A stretch of DNA of 64,000 bases from Haematococcus lacustris (GCA_030144725.1 JASKMD010000001.1:4765345-4829344), one strand, 5' to 3'; positions 39,858-61,253 are shown, counted from the first letter of the stretch. Made by a program: numbers and translations. Notes: generated by a model from the sequence alone, not told the origin.

Positions 39858-41716
39858 GATGCTGGGCAAGCGTTGAGATAGGGATGGTTAGGCGGTGAGG
39901 AGCTGGGGAGGACGGGCTAGGCAAGGGAGGGCTGTTGGCTAGGTGGCTGACGAGGATGTGGCAAGTGGATTGGGGCGGCAGGGACTTGAGCTCCTTTGGG
40001 TGTACAAGCGTTTAGTTGCTGGCAAAGCCCCTAGCGGTGCGGTCGGCAGTGGGCAGCGGCACTGATGGTGTGGGCTGAAGATGCGGCTACGCCGGTGTCG
40101 AGTGCCTGCAGGTAGCAACAACAGAGATACAAACTGTGACAGACACGACTGAAACACACATAGCAGAACTACAGTTGACACTGTAAACACATCAGTACTT
40201 TTGAAGCATTGAAACGTATTCACAGCTGTGCGCCCATCCCACACATTCTCCGCAATGTCTGACTACAGGCGCTGATGGTGTAGTGAGCCAATGTTCAGTT
40301 CAGGTCTCCAATAGTTTTTCTTCAGAAGCTAAGCTTCAGTAGAACGAAAGTATTGTTTGATCATCATCACATTGACCCACTCATCAAGACACTTTCAACC
40401 GCAAGCAATGTTTGACAGAGGGCAGTGAACAGAGAAAGAGAACTAGGAAGATGCTCAGACTGCAGGTGGGTACACCTTGTGTATTCTGGCTCTACAAGCA
40501 TAACCAGCATGCAGGCATGCAGGCAATGCTGGGTACTTGGCTAGGCATAGACAGCCATTTCAACACAGGTCAAAGCCATGGAGAGCACAGGGTGCATGTG
40601 AGGGTGCAGGAGTGTTCAGGCATGCACAGCTCACGCAGAGCCCACTCTGGCATCAGCAATGTAACCGTTTCTTTTCACTACTGCCGCAGCGATGCTGGGA
40701 GCAGTTCTAAAGGTGTCCTAAGATTGGTGTGATAGATCGTCATTTGCGAGAGTGAGCGTGCGCATGCAACGTGTTCGACATCAGCCGTGGGATTGTGCAG
40801 CAGTAATGATTAAGAGGACAGGCATATAGTAGAATGAAGGTTGTTGCATGGTACACTGCTGCAATGACTGCCCCGAAGGACCATGGCAGTGGCATGCACC
40901 AATTTTCGCATTCGTCTGCTCAGGGAATATAGGGACTGTATCTCCATGGGCTAAGAGACCAGCACGGAGGTTGGAACTGAGCACGGCTGTTGCACCACAA
41001 GCTACAAGTTGTTGACATGGTCTCTATGCCAGCAATGGCTGAGCATAATTGAGCAATGCTGACATCATTTCTATGCCAGCAAGGAAGCATGTGATCCGTG
41101 CAGAGCGATGCGACGCAGAGCAACATGTGCGGGGCGCGTGCAACGCACTGTGGATCCACAATCCTCAGGCAAGCATATTGTCCTCACGGGTCCAAACGGA
41201 CCAAGGATCTCAAAGATTATAGTTGCGCATCACTGGATGGGGTTGGCAGCGCCGCCGGCGCGGCCAGGTTGACGACGTGCATGAGTTGTGGTATGCCGCA
41301 TTTGCTAGAAACGGACGTACCTTGCAGGACAATATCAGGACCTGGGTGCAGTCTTTGGTCTTTCAGTGTCAGCGTACAAAAGGCGGCCGTATTGAGCTGA
41401 CACAATGGCCGTTTGCTTCAGGTCCAAGCTCCAGGTCGACTTGCAACGACGGCTCAGCAAGCAACTTGTGAAGTGCTGATCTACGTTTAAGAACCCCCAT
41501 GTGACAAGAGTAATCCGCTTTATCCATTCAATTAGCCGCGTAGAGTACGGTGCGTCACCCTCAGTAGCTTGCTAGGCTAGGTAACCACCAGACAGGACGC
41601 CACTGTCGCACTTAATCAAACTGATTCTTTCACGCACTGCGCTGCACCCACTTGCCGTGGGCTTTAACAACTCTTCTCGCCAGCTGGTCTACCGCAGGGC
41701 CAGTGCCTCGGTGGGA
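39858..41716. other. Interval between isomerase and thymidylate kinase starts, no supported gene
   Basis: The two genes are divergent here across about 1.9 kb. A possible 5' leader exon of the isomerase lies near 39940-40110. The rest has only short, unconserved frames. Promoters of both genes and possibly an unrecognised small gene would lie here. Confidence 0.4.
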
Positions 41717-45898
<4,182 letters not shown>

Positions 45899-47130
45899 GT
45901 GTGAGTCAGCCTAGATAGACAACGTGTCCCCTCTTGTACACAAACGCCTGACATCTCAAGGCCTGGGAGTGCTTGTGAGGAGGCCTAAACAGGCACCCAA
46001 GGCCCGTGAGAAGGTGCCTGATGGGGTTGCCTGAGGGGGCCTGAACAGGGTTAGGTATAGGGTTGGGCAAGACTGGGTAAGGGATAAAGAGGTTGGGCGG
46101 AAGAGGCTCAGCCGCAGCCACCTCTTGTCTTCACTGCTCTTGCTCAGCTTTGTCCACCATGATGCATTGTCTGTGTCCATGCAGCATCGGCTGCGCGCCT
46201 GTAGGGACCCAATGCATGCATGCATGCAAGCCCCAAGTCCCCGACACCCAATGCATGCATGCAGGGACGAGTGATGTGTGACCCTGAACACCGAGCCCGT
46301 ACGTCAGCGACGTCCCCTCAGCTACGGGAAAGGATAATGGTCTTGAAGGCAACGGTGAACACGGAGTGCTGGCATTTGACAGTCCAACACATTCCACTGC
46401 AGCTCTTAGGAGGGTGTCTTGTTGCGCAACAGCGTGCCTTCTGGTGGTGATCTGAAGCCTTTCTTCTTCGGCTTAGGCCTCAACGAACATGTATGCACAC
46501 TGTGCACTGTGAAAACTTGCATTGTTGCATCGAACTCTCATCCATTGCATGCAAGAATGCAAAAGGGAAAGAACGCAAAGTCCCAACCCTGCCTGTAATG
46601 CTTCAGGCGCGTCAGCAGCCCATGTTGGAACTCGTCACACAGTACACCTGAAGGCAGTGCATGCTGCCTGTCGTAAGCTCAGGGCTGTCGGGCGTGCAGG
46701 GCGCCGAGGCAAGGGTGACTGAAACATGTCTGCGTACTTGCTCGTCGCCAGATCGAAGGTAGCACCTGACACCCTCCAACCACCTCGACTGTGTCACCAC
46801 TTTGTGACGACTTCTCCCTCATGCTACTCCAGAACTGCCACAACAATGTGAGCAAGGCTGTGACTTGTGAGTGAACTTTAGAAGCACGCTTCACATCAGA
46901 CAGCTCAAGTGAAAATCAGTTTGACAGGTTCAGAGATGTCAATTAGGCAGATTTAGAGCCATTGCAAGCAACAACCCACCCATGCTTGGCCCCCATCCAC
47001 CCATATGTGCAGGAGCCCACCTCAACGAGTCAGTCCACCCCTCCCAAACCTTCCCCTTAACCCCCTCCCCAGGCCACCTGTACCAATTACCCTCTGATTA
47101 TGTCCCAGCCTTACCCCTCCCCCCAAAGCC
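45899..47130. other. Interval with no recognised gene
   Basis: Downstream of thymidylate kinase I see only short frames and a GCATGCATGCA run repeated around 46213 and 46251. Nothing conserved is recognised. Confidence 0.4.
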
Positions 47131-48500
47131 CACTCCCTCCCAGCCCTCTCAAATGCCCCCAAGCTCGCTGCCTGCTCCCCTCCCCGCCCCTCCGTTCCCT
47201 CGGCGAGACAGGGTAGCCCCAGGCAGCCAGGGCAGCGCCTGCAGCAGCTGTGGCAGCGGTTGGTGTCTGATTTTGACTCGTGGCCCTCGGCACTTGCACT
47301 TTGGACTTGTTGCACTCAGCACTTGCAGCAGGGGCAGGGAGCCCACTGCTGCTGTGCGGGCGGTGCAGGTGGTATCAGCCCGCCTGAGGTGCAGCTGCGT
47401 CAGGTGCTGGGCCAGGGGCTGGAAGTTAGGCTATGGGGACGTTGAGGCTCAGCTGCTTGAGCAGGTTGGCCAGGGTCACCGCCCAGGCTCGTCAGGCTGT
47501 TGGGGCTGGAGGATGATGGTGCTAGTGAGGTCAAGCTGCTGCAGCTGCAAGGCAAGGGGTGGTGCGGAGTGCAGTCCAGGACCTTGAACTTGCTGCGGTA
47601 AGTGGGCCATTGTAGCCCAGCTCGCAAGCTTACGCTGCTACACAGCTGCCTAGCTTCGCCAAGGCGTGTGCCAGCAGCTCCTTACTGGGTTAGTGCGAAA
47701 ATAGCGTGCGCCAGCTTGTTGTTCCTGACACGCAGGGCTGCAGCAACACGTGGCGTGAGCAGCTCGTACAAGCGCTGCTCATCCACCGGGATGTGGAAAG
47801 CTAGAGCGTGCATCAGGTTGGCTAGGGACAAGGCACGGCAGGTAAGAGACAGGGCGCTGCCAGCCCCTAGCTGCACGGTCCTGCTGGCGATGTCATCAAG
47901 TAGCGCAGCGGGAAGGCCTAGCAGCGAGGCTGCATGAGAGATTGGTGCGGCTGCCTCTACCGCATGGAACGATGCCTCGCTCATTGCGACTTGCTGCTCG
48001 CTCATGGCTATCTCTGGCTGGGCACCGTCGTAGTAATATAGCAGAGAAGCTGCGTGGAGTGACCAGCCTTGATTGTGTGACGCGAGACGTGACAGCAGGC
48101 AGGCCTGGCTGGTGACAGACGCGCTGGATCTGCAGGCCATTTGCTTTGAACATGTTATTACTCGAGTACTCTCCACGTATAGGATTCACGCACCCGACAC
48201 CGCCGCTTCACATTTGGCGGAGCCCACCCACGGATTCTTCGCGGCACGAGCCCTAACAGGTCATACCGGGCTGCACTATCCTTCATCTCGGCGTTGTAGG
48301 CCTAGCATCAAGAGCCCCTGACCCGGCATAGGCGCTATCCGGCCGCTAGCATTTGCATGGTTGCGGCAACTGTATCATACTGCTGCGGCAAGTGTATCGT
48401 ACAGTGTATGGCCACGCCATCTCACACTTGATACACAAGGCAACCCGCCGTTGCCACTCCTCAACAGTGTTGAGTACACACTCATCCACGCAACGGCTAG
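47130..48500 (-). pseudogene. F-box/LRR-like gene copy (inverted partner of the 16.4-17.6 kb copy)
   Basis: The - strand frame from the ATG at 48005 to 47682 gives 107 residues with LLGLPAALLDDIASRTVQLG, then CRALSLANLMHALAFHIP and LYELLTPRVAAALRVRNNKLAHAIF. This resembles an F-box followed by a helical linker. Beyond the stop, leucine-rich pieces continue in other frames (LPQLLQALPWLPGATL, LANLLKQLSLNV), so the LRR part is broken or needs unrecognised introns. The promoter-side sequence to about 48500 matches 16440-16800 inverted. The first domain is more intact here than in its partner. Confidence 0.55.
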
Positions 48501-48602
48501 TGGGACTACAGCAAGCGCCAGGCGGTAACGTAACAACACAACTCAGCAAAATGCCGTTTTAATGCGTAGTACACGACAGCTGCCACTCTCTGACCCACAC
48601 TG

Positions 48603-48773
48603 TGCTGGGCTGGGCTGGGCTGGGCTGGGCTGGGCTGGGCTGGGCTGGGCTGGGCTGGGCTGGGCTGGGCTGGGCTGGGCTGGGCTGGGCTGGGCTGGGC
48701 TGGGCTGGGCTGGGCTGGGCTGGGCTGGGCTGGGCTGGGCTGGGCTGGGCTGGGCTGGGCTGGGCTGGGCTGG
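48603..48773. repeat. (GGGCT)n pentanucleotide array
   Basis: About 34 nearly perfect 5-bp units occur. All the GLGWA and PAQPS frames over it are artefacts of a 15-bp (three-unit) coding period. Confidence 0.98.
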
Positions 48774-49589
48774 ATTGGAAGGTGGTAGGCGCATGGTGCA
48801 GGCCCGGGGTCAGCAAGGTCAAGCATTGTTGACCATGCATTGTGCATGCAGATCAGCTACGACGAGCCGAAGCGATCCACGTGCAGTTTGATGGCTGCAC
48901 ATGCAAGAAGCATGGCAAGGTGCTGGTGCTGGTGCTGCCCCTGGGCTGCCCACCCCTCCAGCTGAGCAGCAGGGGGTCAGGTCAGGAGTCCCCAACATGG
49001 GGTTGGTAATCTTCATGCAAGTACTCGCTACGAAGTGCACCGATTTCGGTAGCGTTTGTTGCATTAGCACCTGCGAATAACTCCGCATCTACTGGCAAGC
49101 GGCGCGTTAATCCTTGTATCAGAGTCCGTGCCGGCGCAAGCGAGCACGGACACACCTCAGCTGCTCACAACCGATTGCTATAGTGGTATGTAACGGCATC
49201 AGTGATGGAGCTGCGCCTGCTATCGAGCCAGAAGTACAATCTAAATTCAGCCCGCCAGGCTTGCTCCGCGAGCCTTTCATTGCTGCAGGCGGTGTCGGAA
49301 GACCGTCGTGGGGCCAGTGATAACTGGACATTGCATCAAACGCGCAGGGTTATGTGGGAGGTGCGTTCCTCTCTCACGCCAGTCACACAGAAAAGTACCT
49401 CCTTGCACAAACCGGCATGTTGTAAGCTGACCACTGTGACTTTTTAGAATATCGAGTTATTAAACTGTTCGTAACTCTACGACACAGCTGCTGGAAAAGA
49501 AAGCACGGCAGTTCATCAATCAGGCCCGCCGTAATTGACTTTGGCGTGACCCGACTCTGCCTTGCAGAGTTGACTAGCCTACTCCGACC
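48774..49589. other. Interval with possible exons, not resolved
   Basis: The segment 48905-48985 duplicates the end of the 66-bp Pro/Ala minisatellite exon (50325-50390). Short + strand frames begin with real ATGs (for example at 49205) but have no recognised family. An upstream part of the gene containing the 49987-50457 exon may lie here. Confidence 0.35.
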
Positions 49590-49986
49590 GCCTGGACCCT
49601 GCCCCCTCGCACCCCCTTGCAGCCCCACCACCTCCCAGCCCCCGCAGAAGCCTGGCAGCCCCTCCCACCCCCTCCCAGCCCCTTCACTGCCCCGCCACCC
49701 CCTCCCACCCCCTCCCACCCCTTCCCACCCCTTCCCAGCCCCTCCCACCCCCCACCCACCCCCTCCCACCTCCTCCCAGCCTCCCCACCCCCCACCCACC
49801 CCCTCCCACCCCCTCCCAGCCCTCCCACCCCCCCCTAAGCCCCTCACTGCCCCGCCAACCCTTCCCACCCCCTCCCACCCCCTCCCAGCCCCTCCCAGCC
49901 CCTCCCACCCCCTCCACCCCCTCCCACCCCCTCCCACCCCTTCCCACCCCCTCCCAGCCCCTCTCAACCCCGCCACCCCCTGGTAG
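49590..49986. repeat. C-rich CCCCTCCCACC / CCTCCCAGCC tract
   Basis: An almost G-free stretch of about 390 bp is built of CCCCTCCCACCCC-type units and ends TGGTAG at 49986. On the + strand it would act as an extreme polypyrimidine tract before an acceptor at 49985-49986. Confidence 0.85.
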
Positions 49987-50457
49987 CAGCAGGTGCCGGT
50001 GCTGGTGCCGCCCCTGACCTGCCCCCCCCTCCTGCTGCACCCCCCTGGCAGCAGCAGGCAGCAGGTGTTGGTGCCGCCCCTGACCTGCTACCCCCTCCTG
50101 CTGCACCCCCCTGGCAGCAGCAGGCAGCAGGTGTTGGTGCCGCACCTGACCTGCCCCCCACTCCTGCTGCACCCCCCTGGCAGCAGCAGGCAGCTGGTGC
50201 TGGTGCCGCCCCTGACCTGCTACCACCTCCTGCTGCACCCCCCTGGCAGGAGCTGGCGGCTGGTGCTGGTGCTGCCCCTGGGCTGCCCCCCCCTCCTGCT
50301 GCACCCCCCTGGCAGCAGCAGGCAGCTGGTGCTGGTGCTGCCCCTGGGCTGCCCACCCCTCCAGCTGAGCAGCAGGGGGTCAGGGCGGAGCTGGACACCA
50401 GCTCGACACGCAAGCGGAGGGCGGGCGGGAGGGACCGGACCCAACAAGTCGAGCAAG
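49987..50457 (+). CDS. Pro/Ala/Gln-rich exon built of a 66-bp minisatellite, unknown protein
   Basis: The frame stays open through about six units of AAPDLPPPPAAPPWQQQ type. It then becomes ordinary sequence (GVRAELDTSSTRKRRAGG, then RDRTQQVEQ) before a good donor (CAAG/GTAACG) at 50458. A TAG acceptor after the C-rich tract precedes it. I do not recognise the protein. The copia element begins less than 100 bp downstream and may have disrupted the gene. A repeat with a period divisible by three can stay open by chance, so confidence is low. Confidence 0.35.
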
Positions 50458-50532
50458 GTAACGTAGCAATGGCCTACACACCTTGTGTGGCCTTACAGAG
50501 TGGCCAGGTAGTAGGTACTACTCACGAAGCGG

Positions 50533-53500
50533 TCAAGAAATGCACCAGCGTTGTATACTTCCGAGCATGGGTGGAGGGGCGTCGTTACATCGGTTTTGCG
50601 TGCCATGTGCACTGTTTTGACTGCGGCGACTGTCCCTGACTGTTTGCAGAGGCTTGGCCTTGGTGAGCGCGTCTGCCACCATGTCTGCAGTTGGGCAAAA
50701 GGGGAACATCATGCAGGAGGACAACCACATCCTGCCACCCATGTGATTCAGCTGTTCACCCTCCATCACCAGCCTCATGCCAGAGTGAAGCAGCAGCTGG
50801 CAGGAGCTGCACTCTGGCCATCTTGGCATCCACGGCGCGGCCCCACTCCTCAGCTTCGGGCCTCGACACAGCCTTGCTGAAGCGACGCTTGGTGGAGAAG
50901 CCAATTGCAGCTGCCCTGCTGCCCACCAAAGCCACCCTCTCCCTTCTCCCACTGCTCCCACTGCTCCCAACACCCTCACTGCTGTTGCAGCTGACATTGC
51001 GTGCTGAGTAGCACACGGTGACATAGTCTGCAAATCTGACAGCTTTGCGCGCACGGTTGCCGCGGCGCAGCACTGGCGGTGCTTGCTCAGGTGCGGGCGC
51101 AGCCAAAGAATCAGGCGTGCGCTCCATTCCCCCTGCTCCGTCCCCACCTAAGCCTACCACACCAGCCCCGCCTAACCCTGCACCATCCCCACCTTCTCCG
51201 TCCCAGCCTGGACTACCCCTAAGGGCAGCAGGGGGTACACCCCTACTGCCCGCTTGTCCCCCACCGCCCGCTTGTCCCCCGCACTCTCTGCTGCTGACGC
51301 TGCTGCTTGAGGCGGGGGTGACGGTGGGGGTGACAGCAGGGGTCCCTCCCCTGCTACCCAAGCTATCCCCAGCTGCACCCCCTGTGCCTACCCCCCCCCT
51401 GGATGCTTCGCCCTCTGGCGGGGCAGCCAGCGCAGCTGGACCGGAGACAGGAGCGGGCGCATAGCGACGCAACACCGCTTGCTCGTCGAACACCACGCTT
51501 TTGCTGACGTGGATCCTGCCTTCTGCCCACACCCTGTAAGCCTTGCCCCCCGGCTCATACCCCACAAACAGCCCCTTGATGGAGCGGCTGGCCAGCTTGC
51601 CGTCAGGCGCAGGGTCGTGCACATAGGCCGGACAGCCCCACACCCGGAGGTGTGCAATGTCGGGCTTGGAGCCAAAGGCTGACTCGAAAGGGGTGCATGG
51701 TTTTTCAGCCACAGGGCTGATGTTGTGCAGGTGCGCCGCTGCGCGGATAGCCTCGCCACACAAGTGCTTGGGTGCACCGGAGGCAAACACGATAGCACGA
51801 GCGCACGCCATGAGAGTGCGGTTGATACGCTCTGCACTGCCATTCATCTCAGGGCTGTAGGGCGCGGTTTGCTGGTGCGTGATACCCTGGGCACGCAGCC
51901 ACTGCTGCATCTCGGCACCCATGTACTCGCCCCCCCGGTCTGACCTCAGGGCCACCACCCGCCTTCCCGTCTGGCGCTGCAGCTGTGTTAGCATGTCAAT
52001 TATGGCAGCTGGGGCGTCGGATTTGTGCTTGATGAGCACCACTGCCACCAGACTGCTGTACTCATCGAGCACTGTGACGAAGTAACGCATGCCTGATGGG
52101 GCGGGAACAGCTGCATCGGCGTGCCCGCTGATGTCGCACACATCGCTGTGCACAAGCTCGAGCGGATGCTTTACTGCCCCCCCCAGCCCCTGATGCTGCA
52201 CTGCAACCAGCCGGTGTTGCTTGGCAAGCACACACGGCTCACACAGATTGCCGCTGTCGGCAGCTGCTTCACAATGGGCGGCTTTGACGTTGGTGCCTGT
52301 CACCATGCCCTCCCTGGTCAGCCTTGCGAGCTGGCGGTAACCAGGGTGACCCAAGCGGTGATGCAGAGTCAGGGGGTCGTCACATATGCGGGCAGCCATG
52401 CTGAAGCTATCAGCTGCGCGCACTGGCTGGCTGTCAAGGAGAAAGAGGTCTTCCTCAACCTGACGAGCTGTGATGCTGCACCCAGTCCCCGGCATGTTGA
52501 TGCAGCACCCATGCGGGGTGAAATGCACCACTCCCCCCGCCCTGGTGGCTTTTCCCACAGACACTAGGCTGCCTTCTGCTGCTGGCACATGAAGCACATT
52601 GAGGAGTGTGAGCTCCCCACCTGCACCCCGGAACTGCACTGAGCCCTGGCCGGTGGCTGCCATGGTGCTGCCGTTGCCGCAAATGATAGTGTGCGGCACA
52701 GGCAAGGGCTCGTAGCCCTGCAGGATATCCCGGTGCGGCGTCAGGTGCCTACTGCACCCAGAGTCCACCAACCACTCCCCCCGGAGCAGCGGCTTGGAGA
52801 CCACCGACATGGCATTAGACACTGCCAACCCCTGGAAGGCCACACTGCTGCGGGAGGTGGAGGCAGGGTACCTGCTGGCAGAAGGGCTGGGGTCACGGCC
52901 GCGGCCGGAACTGCTCCCACCCCAGGCTGTATCTCTACCACCCCCATGGCCAGGAGTGGGTGGCCTGCTGGCCCCCCCACTGTAGGTGAACGGGGAGTGA
53001 CCCCTGGGTGAAGGTGATGGGGAGCGAGGGCGGTTGGGGCATTGGTGAGCCTGATGCCCCCACTGGAAGCACTTGTAACACTCCCCCTGAAACCCGCTCC
53101 CTCCAACCCCACCGCTGCGACCCTGACCCCGCTCAGCCCCACCGCCGCGACCCTGGCCCCCACCCCTGCTGTTGGCTTCGCCCCGGCTGCCACCGGGACG
53201 CGCAGAGAGCGCAAGGGCAGCTGGCTGCCGACGGGTAAGCACCCGCTCTTGGACCAACAACAAAGGCAAGACCTCAGCAAAGGTCGGGCGCGATGCTACC
53301 GGCTTGCGCAACACCTCATTCACAACAATGTCAAAGCCTGCTGGCAGACCCTCCAAGGCTTGCGTAAGGGTTTCCCCATAAGGCTCTGTCAGGTTCAGCT
53401 GCTCATGGAGATCTTCTGCCTGGGCCCAATAGTCCTGTACTGACTCCTCCTCAGACATGCGCAGGCTGGCAGCCTGCCTGACCAAGAGAGAGCGGGATGC

Positions 53501-53941
53501 CAGCACCTTGCTGACATGCATATCCCGCAAAGCCTCCCACAGCCCCCGGGCTGTAGTGTGCCGCTCACAAAGACCCCTATACTTGCGCACGTTGACCGTG
53601 CTACAGATGAAGGCGTGTGCGCGCTCGTCGACATCGACCGGCAGGGCACGGGCAGACGCGGCCGCAGCCGATGCGGTGGGTGTGGCAGCCGCAGCTGCCG
53701 CATGCAGGGCATCTGCTGCAGCCTCAGCTGCAACAGAGATGGGGGTGGTGCCAGCCGCAGCTCCGCTACCCGACCCCAAACTACCTGCCCCACTCCGCCT
53801 TTCCCCCGGCCCTCCTAGAGCTGTGACCCGCAGAGCTGCGCCTAGCCCCGCGCACGCTAGAGCATTCTTGACCTCGAAATGCCATTCGTCCCAATTGTCC
53901 CCACTTAACTTTTGAATCGCAGCCGCGTTTGGCATCGCCAT
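50533..53941 (-). mobile_element. Ty1/copia retrotransposon polyprotein lacking reverse transcriptase
   Basis: One open frame from the ATG at 53941 (the frame itself opens upstream) to 50756 encodes Gag, protease and integrase. Gag has LSGDNWDEWHFEVK (UBN2-like) and the knuckle CYKCFQWGHQAHQC. The protease motif is WLVDSGCSRHLT. The integrase has LHHRLGHPGYRQL with a following C-x2-C, then the catalytic stretches VHSDVCD, RSDRGGEYMG and NGSAERINRTL. At about 50800 the frame reaches the usual start of the RT region (SRPEAEEWGRAVDAKMARVQ), then jumps to the very end of RNase H in another frame (FCPTADMVADALTKAK, about 50645-50690). RT and most of RNase H are deleted, so it is non-autonomous. 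Long terminal repeats were not found. A 30-bp GGCACGGCTGTGCCCCATCGCAGGT sequence is repeated upstream (54055-54085 and 54172-54202). Confidence 0.92.
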
Positions 53942-55719
53942 CCCTTCCCTGCTCGCCGGTGCGCTCACCAGGCGAGACTTACGGGGTACGGCTTGGTGCA
54001 CACCATCTGAAAGATTTCTGGATTCCCGCACATTGAAGTGGGTGGGCCCATAACCTGCGATGGGGCACAGCCGTGCCAATTACATTAGTTCGGATAAGGT
54101 CAGCAATACAAATGCGTTGCGGTGCACTAAAGGCTGACGCCCTACGTGCATAGCAACAACGAACACCATACCTGCGATGGGGCACAGCCGTGCCAACCAT
54201 CGCAGAGCACCACGCAGGCTAAGTACGCCGATGTCACATATCACCCTAAGTAAGGAAAGCGGATGGCCTTGGCCTGACCCACAACAACTGGGCCACGTCG
54301 GTCGCGGCGGTCGGTCGCGGCGAGGCCCGCATGAGCAAAACTGGCATGAATTTGAATGTCAAGATTCGAGCCGCCATAGCACTCAGCACAGTGCACAGTA
54401 TTTAATGTTACAAGCTGCACCGCATAGCTGACAGAGCCCTCTATCCAGGGATGTGCGAAACCTAAATAGAAACCACGTGGCTGAGACGCGGCGTCGTTTT
54501 GATTACCAGGGGTCGGTTTCCTATCATTTCCAGCCATTTTTTGAATGTTGGGGACACCTGACCCACAGCCCGCCTGGGGCTGCTGCATGTCCGCATAGCA
54601 CACTGTGATCATGGCTGGCTTGCACGCAGGTGGCAGGTGAGATGAAAGGTAAGGCGGCGCCAGAGGCATGCGAAAATAGCACGAACCTTGCAGCAGGCCC
54701 AGCGAACAAGTCGTCATTATATCAGGAATCTGGCAGTTCTGGTCAGGCTATGCTCCTTCAGCGCTCCCACTGCTGTTGAATCAGTTTGCCGCCTCAAATG
54801 CATCAGACGCATTACTGCATCGTAAGCGTTTCATGAGACAATACAGGTCTCCAGAGAGACATGGATGCTTGTCTTGAATGGATGCGTGTGCATTGAGGTA
54901 TGTGTATGTGCCAGAAGTTTACAGACTTGCATGGCGCAGCTAATCACTTCTGGCGAGAACCCTGATACACAGTTGCATGCTGGCGCTATCTTAAGCCATA
55001 GGAAATGCACGCGAGCGTGACGGGACCTGCCCCCGTGCATGGAGCTTCGGACGCTGCGAAATGGCAAAAACCACCGCTATTAAGGGTAAGCCGTAGCCAG
55101 CCTGCGTCGCCACAAAGAATGCGAGAAGCAGGGAAAACACGCATTGTCAGACTTTTGAGCACACTCGATGCTATAACTAGAGCTGGGCCCTTGACTTGCA
55201 CCCTGTGCTTGCAAATATTGTTGATTGCTTTTGGAATATACCATACACGCAAGATTGGTGTGGCTGGGCTGCTGGGTTGGTTTGCAGCAAAACAGGCAAA
55301 CACTTGTCAGGCAATTAAATTACATGAATGACACTATGTTGTAATGACAAGGGCCAACGTTGCACACTCGTTGCTGGGGCTAGGGCAGTGACACAGTGCA
55401 TTCAAAAGCAGTTGTTGACTTCTTCAACAACACATGACTGGGCTGCAAAGAACTCTTGACAGCTGTAAAGCCCAGCCCGGTGACACAGCACTCCAAAGGC
55501 AACATCTAAGGCGCCTAGCTGGAGCAATGGCTGGAGTGCTGTCCACCGTGCATCTGCCTCTGCATCTCACAAGCGGTTGGCTTGTGTTGCTCACTGGCGT
55601 GGCACCTGCATCTTCAGTACCTGCTGACCCTGACTGGCATGAAGTACTGCTTTTCAAACACACACAGTTCATGCAACTGCACCTTTGCATGCTGCTGACC
55701 AGTGCAGCTGGCCCTGCGA
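53942..55719. other. Interval upstream of copia, no supported gene
   Basis: The part next to the copia frame should hold its leader and possibly a degraded LTR. A small + strand frame at 55005-55331 (108 residues) has a true ATG and one hydrophobic segment (LQILLIAFGIYHT). It has no recognisable family. A CGGTCGCGG direct repeat lies at 54300-54320. Nothing else is supported. Confidence 0.4.
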
Positions 55720-59954
<4,235 letters not shown>

Positions 59955-60942
59955 TGTTGACGGGAGGAGGCCAGTGGGCAGGCTGTCCTAGTAGTTGGGG
60001 AGGACTGTGGATTGTGAGGACTAGGCATTGTGGGAATTGGGGGCACTGTGAGGAGGGTGGGAATACAGCATGGCTAATCATCACCACATGCTGCATGAAC
60101 AAACACCATGGCCACGGCATCAAGCATCACCGCAACACAGCGGTACAGGGAGCCTACAGCAGAGCTCTTCTGGCTGACATATGATGACATAACCTTAGGG
60201 ACAGAGGACCACGCCACCACATTAGATCAGATCTACCATCCTCTATACAAGATCCGATCTGATCTACCACAGGGGATGACGTAACAACTGACAGCATCAA
60301 GATCAGGGTACGTCCCATCTAGATGGATTTCCGTACATTCAACAGTAGATTGGATGCAACTGTAGATTTGTATTAATGCATCTCCTTGACACACTCTACA
60401 AGGGTCCTTGACACACCCTACAAGGGATGCGGGCAATCCTCCCTCTCATGCCAACATGCCTTTCACTGCTGCCTTGTTGGGCTGTGCCCATGACCGACCT
60501 GCAGGCCATTCATCAGGCAACAGAGGATCCGTTCAGGGGCTGGGTGGCGCCGGGACCTCGTTTGGGGGGTAGCCAGCTGCACAGCCCTACCCACCAATCC
60601 CGTGCATTGCCACTTCTAGCATGAGGAGGAGGGTGCGTTGGGGCAATAGGATGAAGTAGTAGTACTTGACTTGTTCATGAACCGGCAGCGGTGGAGGGTA
60701 CACCGCCAGTGGCCAGTGGTCGAGAGTACACCGGCAGTGGTCGACTTGAAGATACGTAGGAAGTAGTTATGGGTAGGCGATGTTTTGGAGCCGGTCATTC
60801 CTGAAGTGGCTGGACCCCGTACATGAGAGTGAGTTGAGTCAGCTATTTAGATTGAATTCTGGGCACTTGTTGGGAATGCGTCGTTCCTTGATTTAGGCTT
60901 TGGTTGTATAGTATAATGTTGGAGGCCAAGCTGTTACGGGAA
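59955..60942. other. Interval with short inverted GATC-rich motifs, no supported gene
   Basis: GATCTACCATC ... GATCCGATCTGATCTACC motifs (60225-60275) and a duplicated CCTTGACACACYCTACAAGG unit (60384-60425) are visible. No conserved frame is seen. Confidence 0.4.
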
Positions 60943-61034
60943 AATAGCGGTCGAGGCTGGGTCGAGAGTTGCGGCAAACGTCGAGGCGCAGCCGAGACGT
61001 TTACGCAACTCAAGACCTAGCCGAGACTGTTATT
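60943..61034. repeat. 92-bp imperfect inverted repeat (long hairpin)
   Basis: The arms are about 60943-60982 and 60995-61034. The left arm (AATAGCGGTCGAGGCTGGGT, CGAGAGTTGCGGCAAACGTC) pairs with the right arm over about 40 positions with roughly ten mismatches, many of them G-T. The loop is short and itself contains GGCGCAGCC. GCCGAGAC recurs three times here and just downstream. It could be the end of a foldback transposon or a structured RNA. Confidence 0.75.
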
Positions 61035-61253
61035 TGGACGTGAACAGCGCTGGCCGAGACATTATGCGATATCCCTTTACATTACGACATTACGGTGTTC
61101 TAACCTTGTGATAAGAACGCCCCCTCCACCCTGTTTACTCGATAAGCGCAAGGCGCTCACCGTGCCGTAGCCGTAGCTCGCATTATGAAAGAGCTTGCAC
61201 GTTGAAGCGCATGGGTGCAGCGGTAGACGACGTGGTAGCAACGTTAAGAAAGT
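61035..61253. other. Short interval between hairpin and tandem array
   Basis: AT-richer than the gene regions, with TATCCCTTTACATTACGACA near 61068. A partly inverted counterpart (TTACGG...GATATAACG and GTAATGGAAAGGGATT) lies at 61525-61575, so hairpin, array and flanks may belong to one element. Confidence 0.35.

Noticed and set aside
48506..48891. GLGWA/PAQPS repeat proteins
   Set aside because: The pentanucleotide array stays open in every frame. There is no conserved sequence or splice context.
53942..54240. A copia long terminal repeat
   Set aside because: A 30-bp sequence is repeated at 54055 and 54172, but I found no matching copy at the other end of the element near 50460-50530, so I cannot call an LTR.
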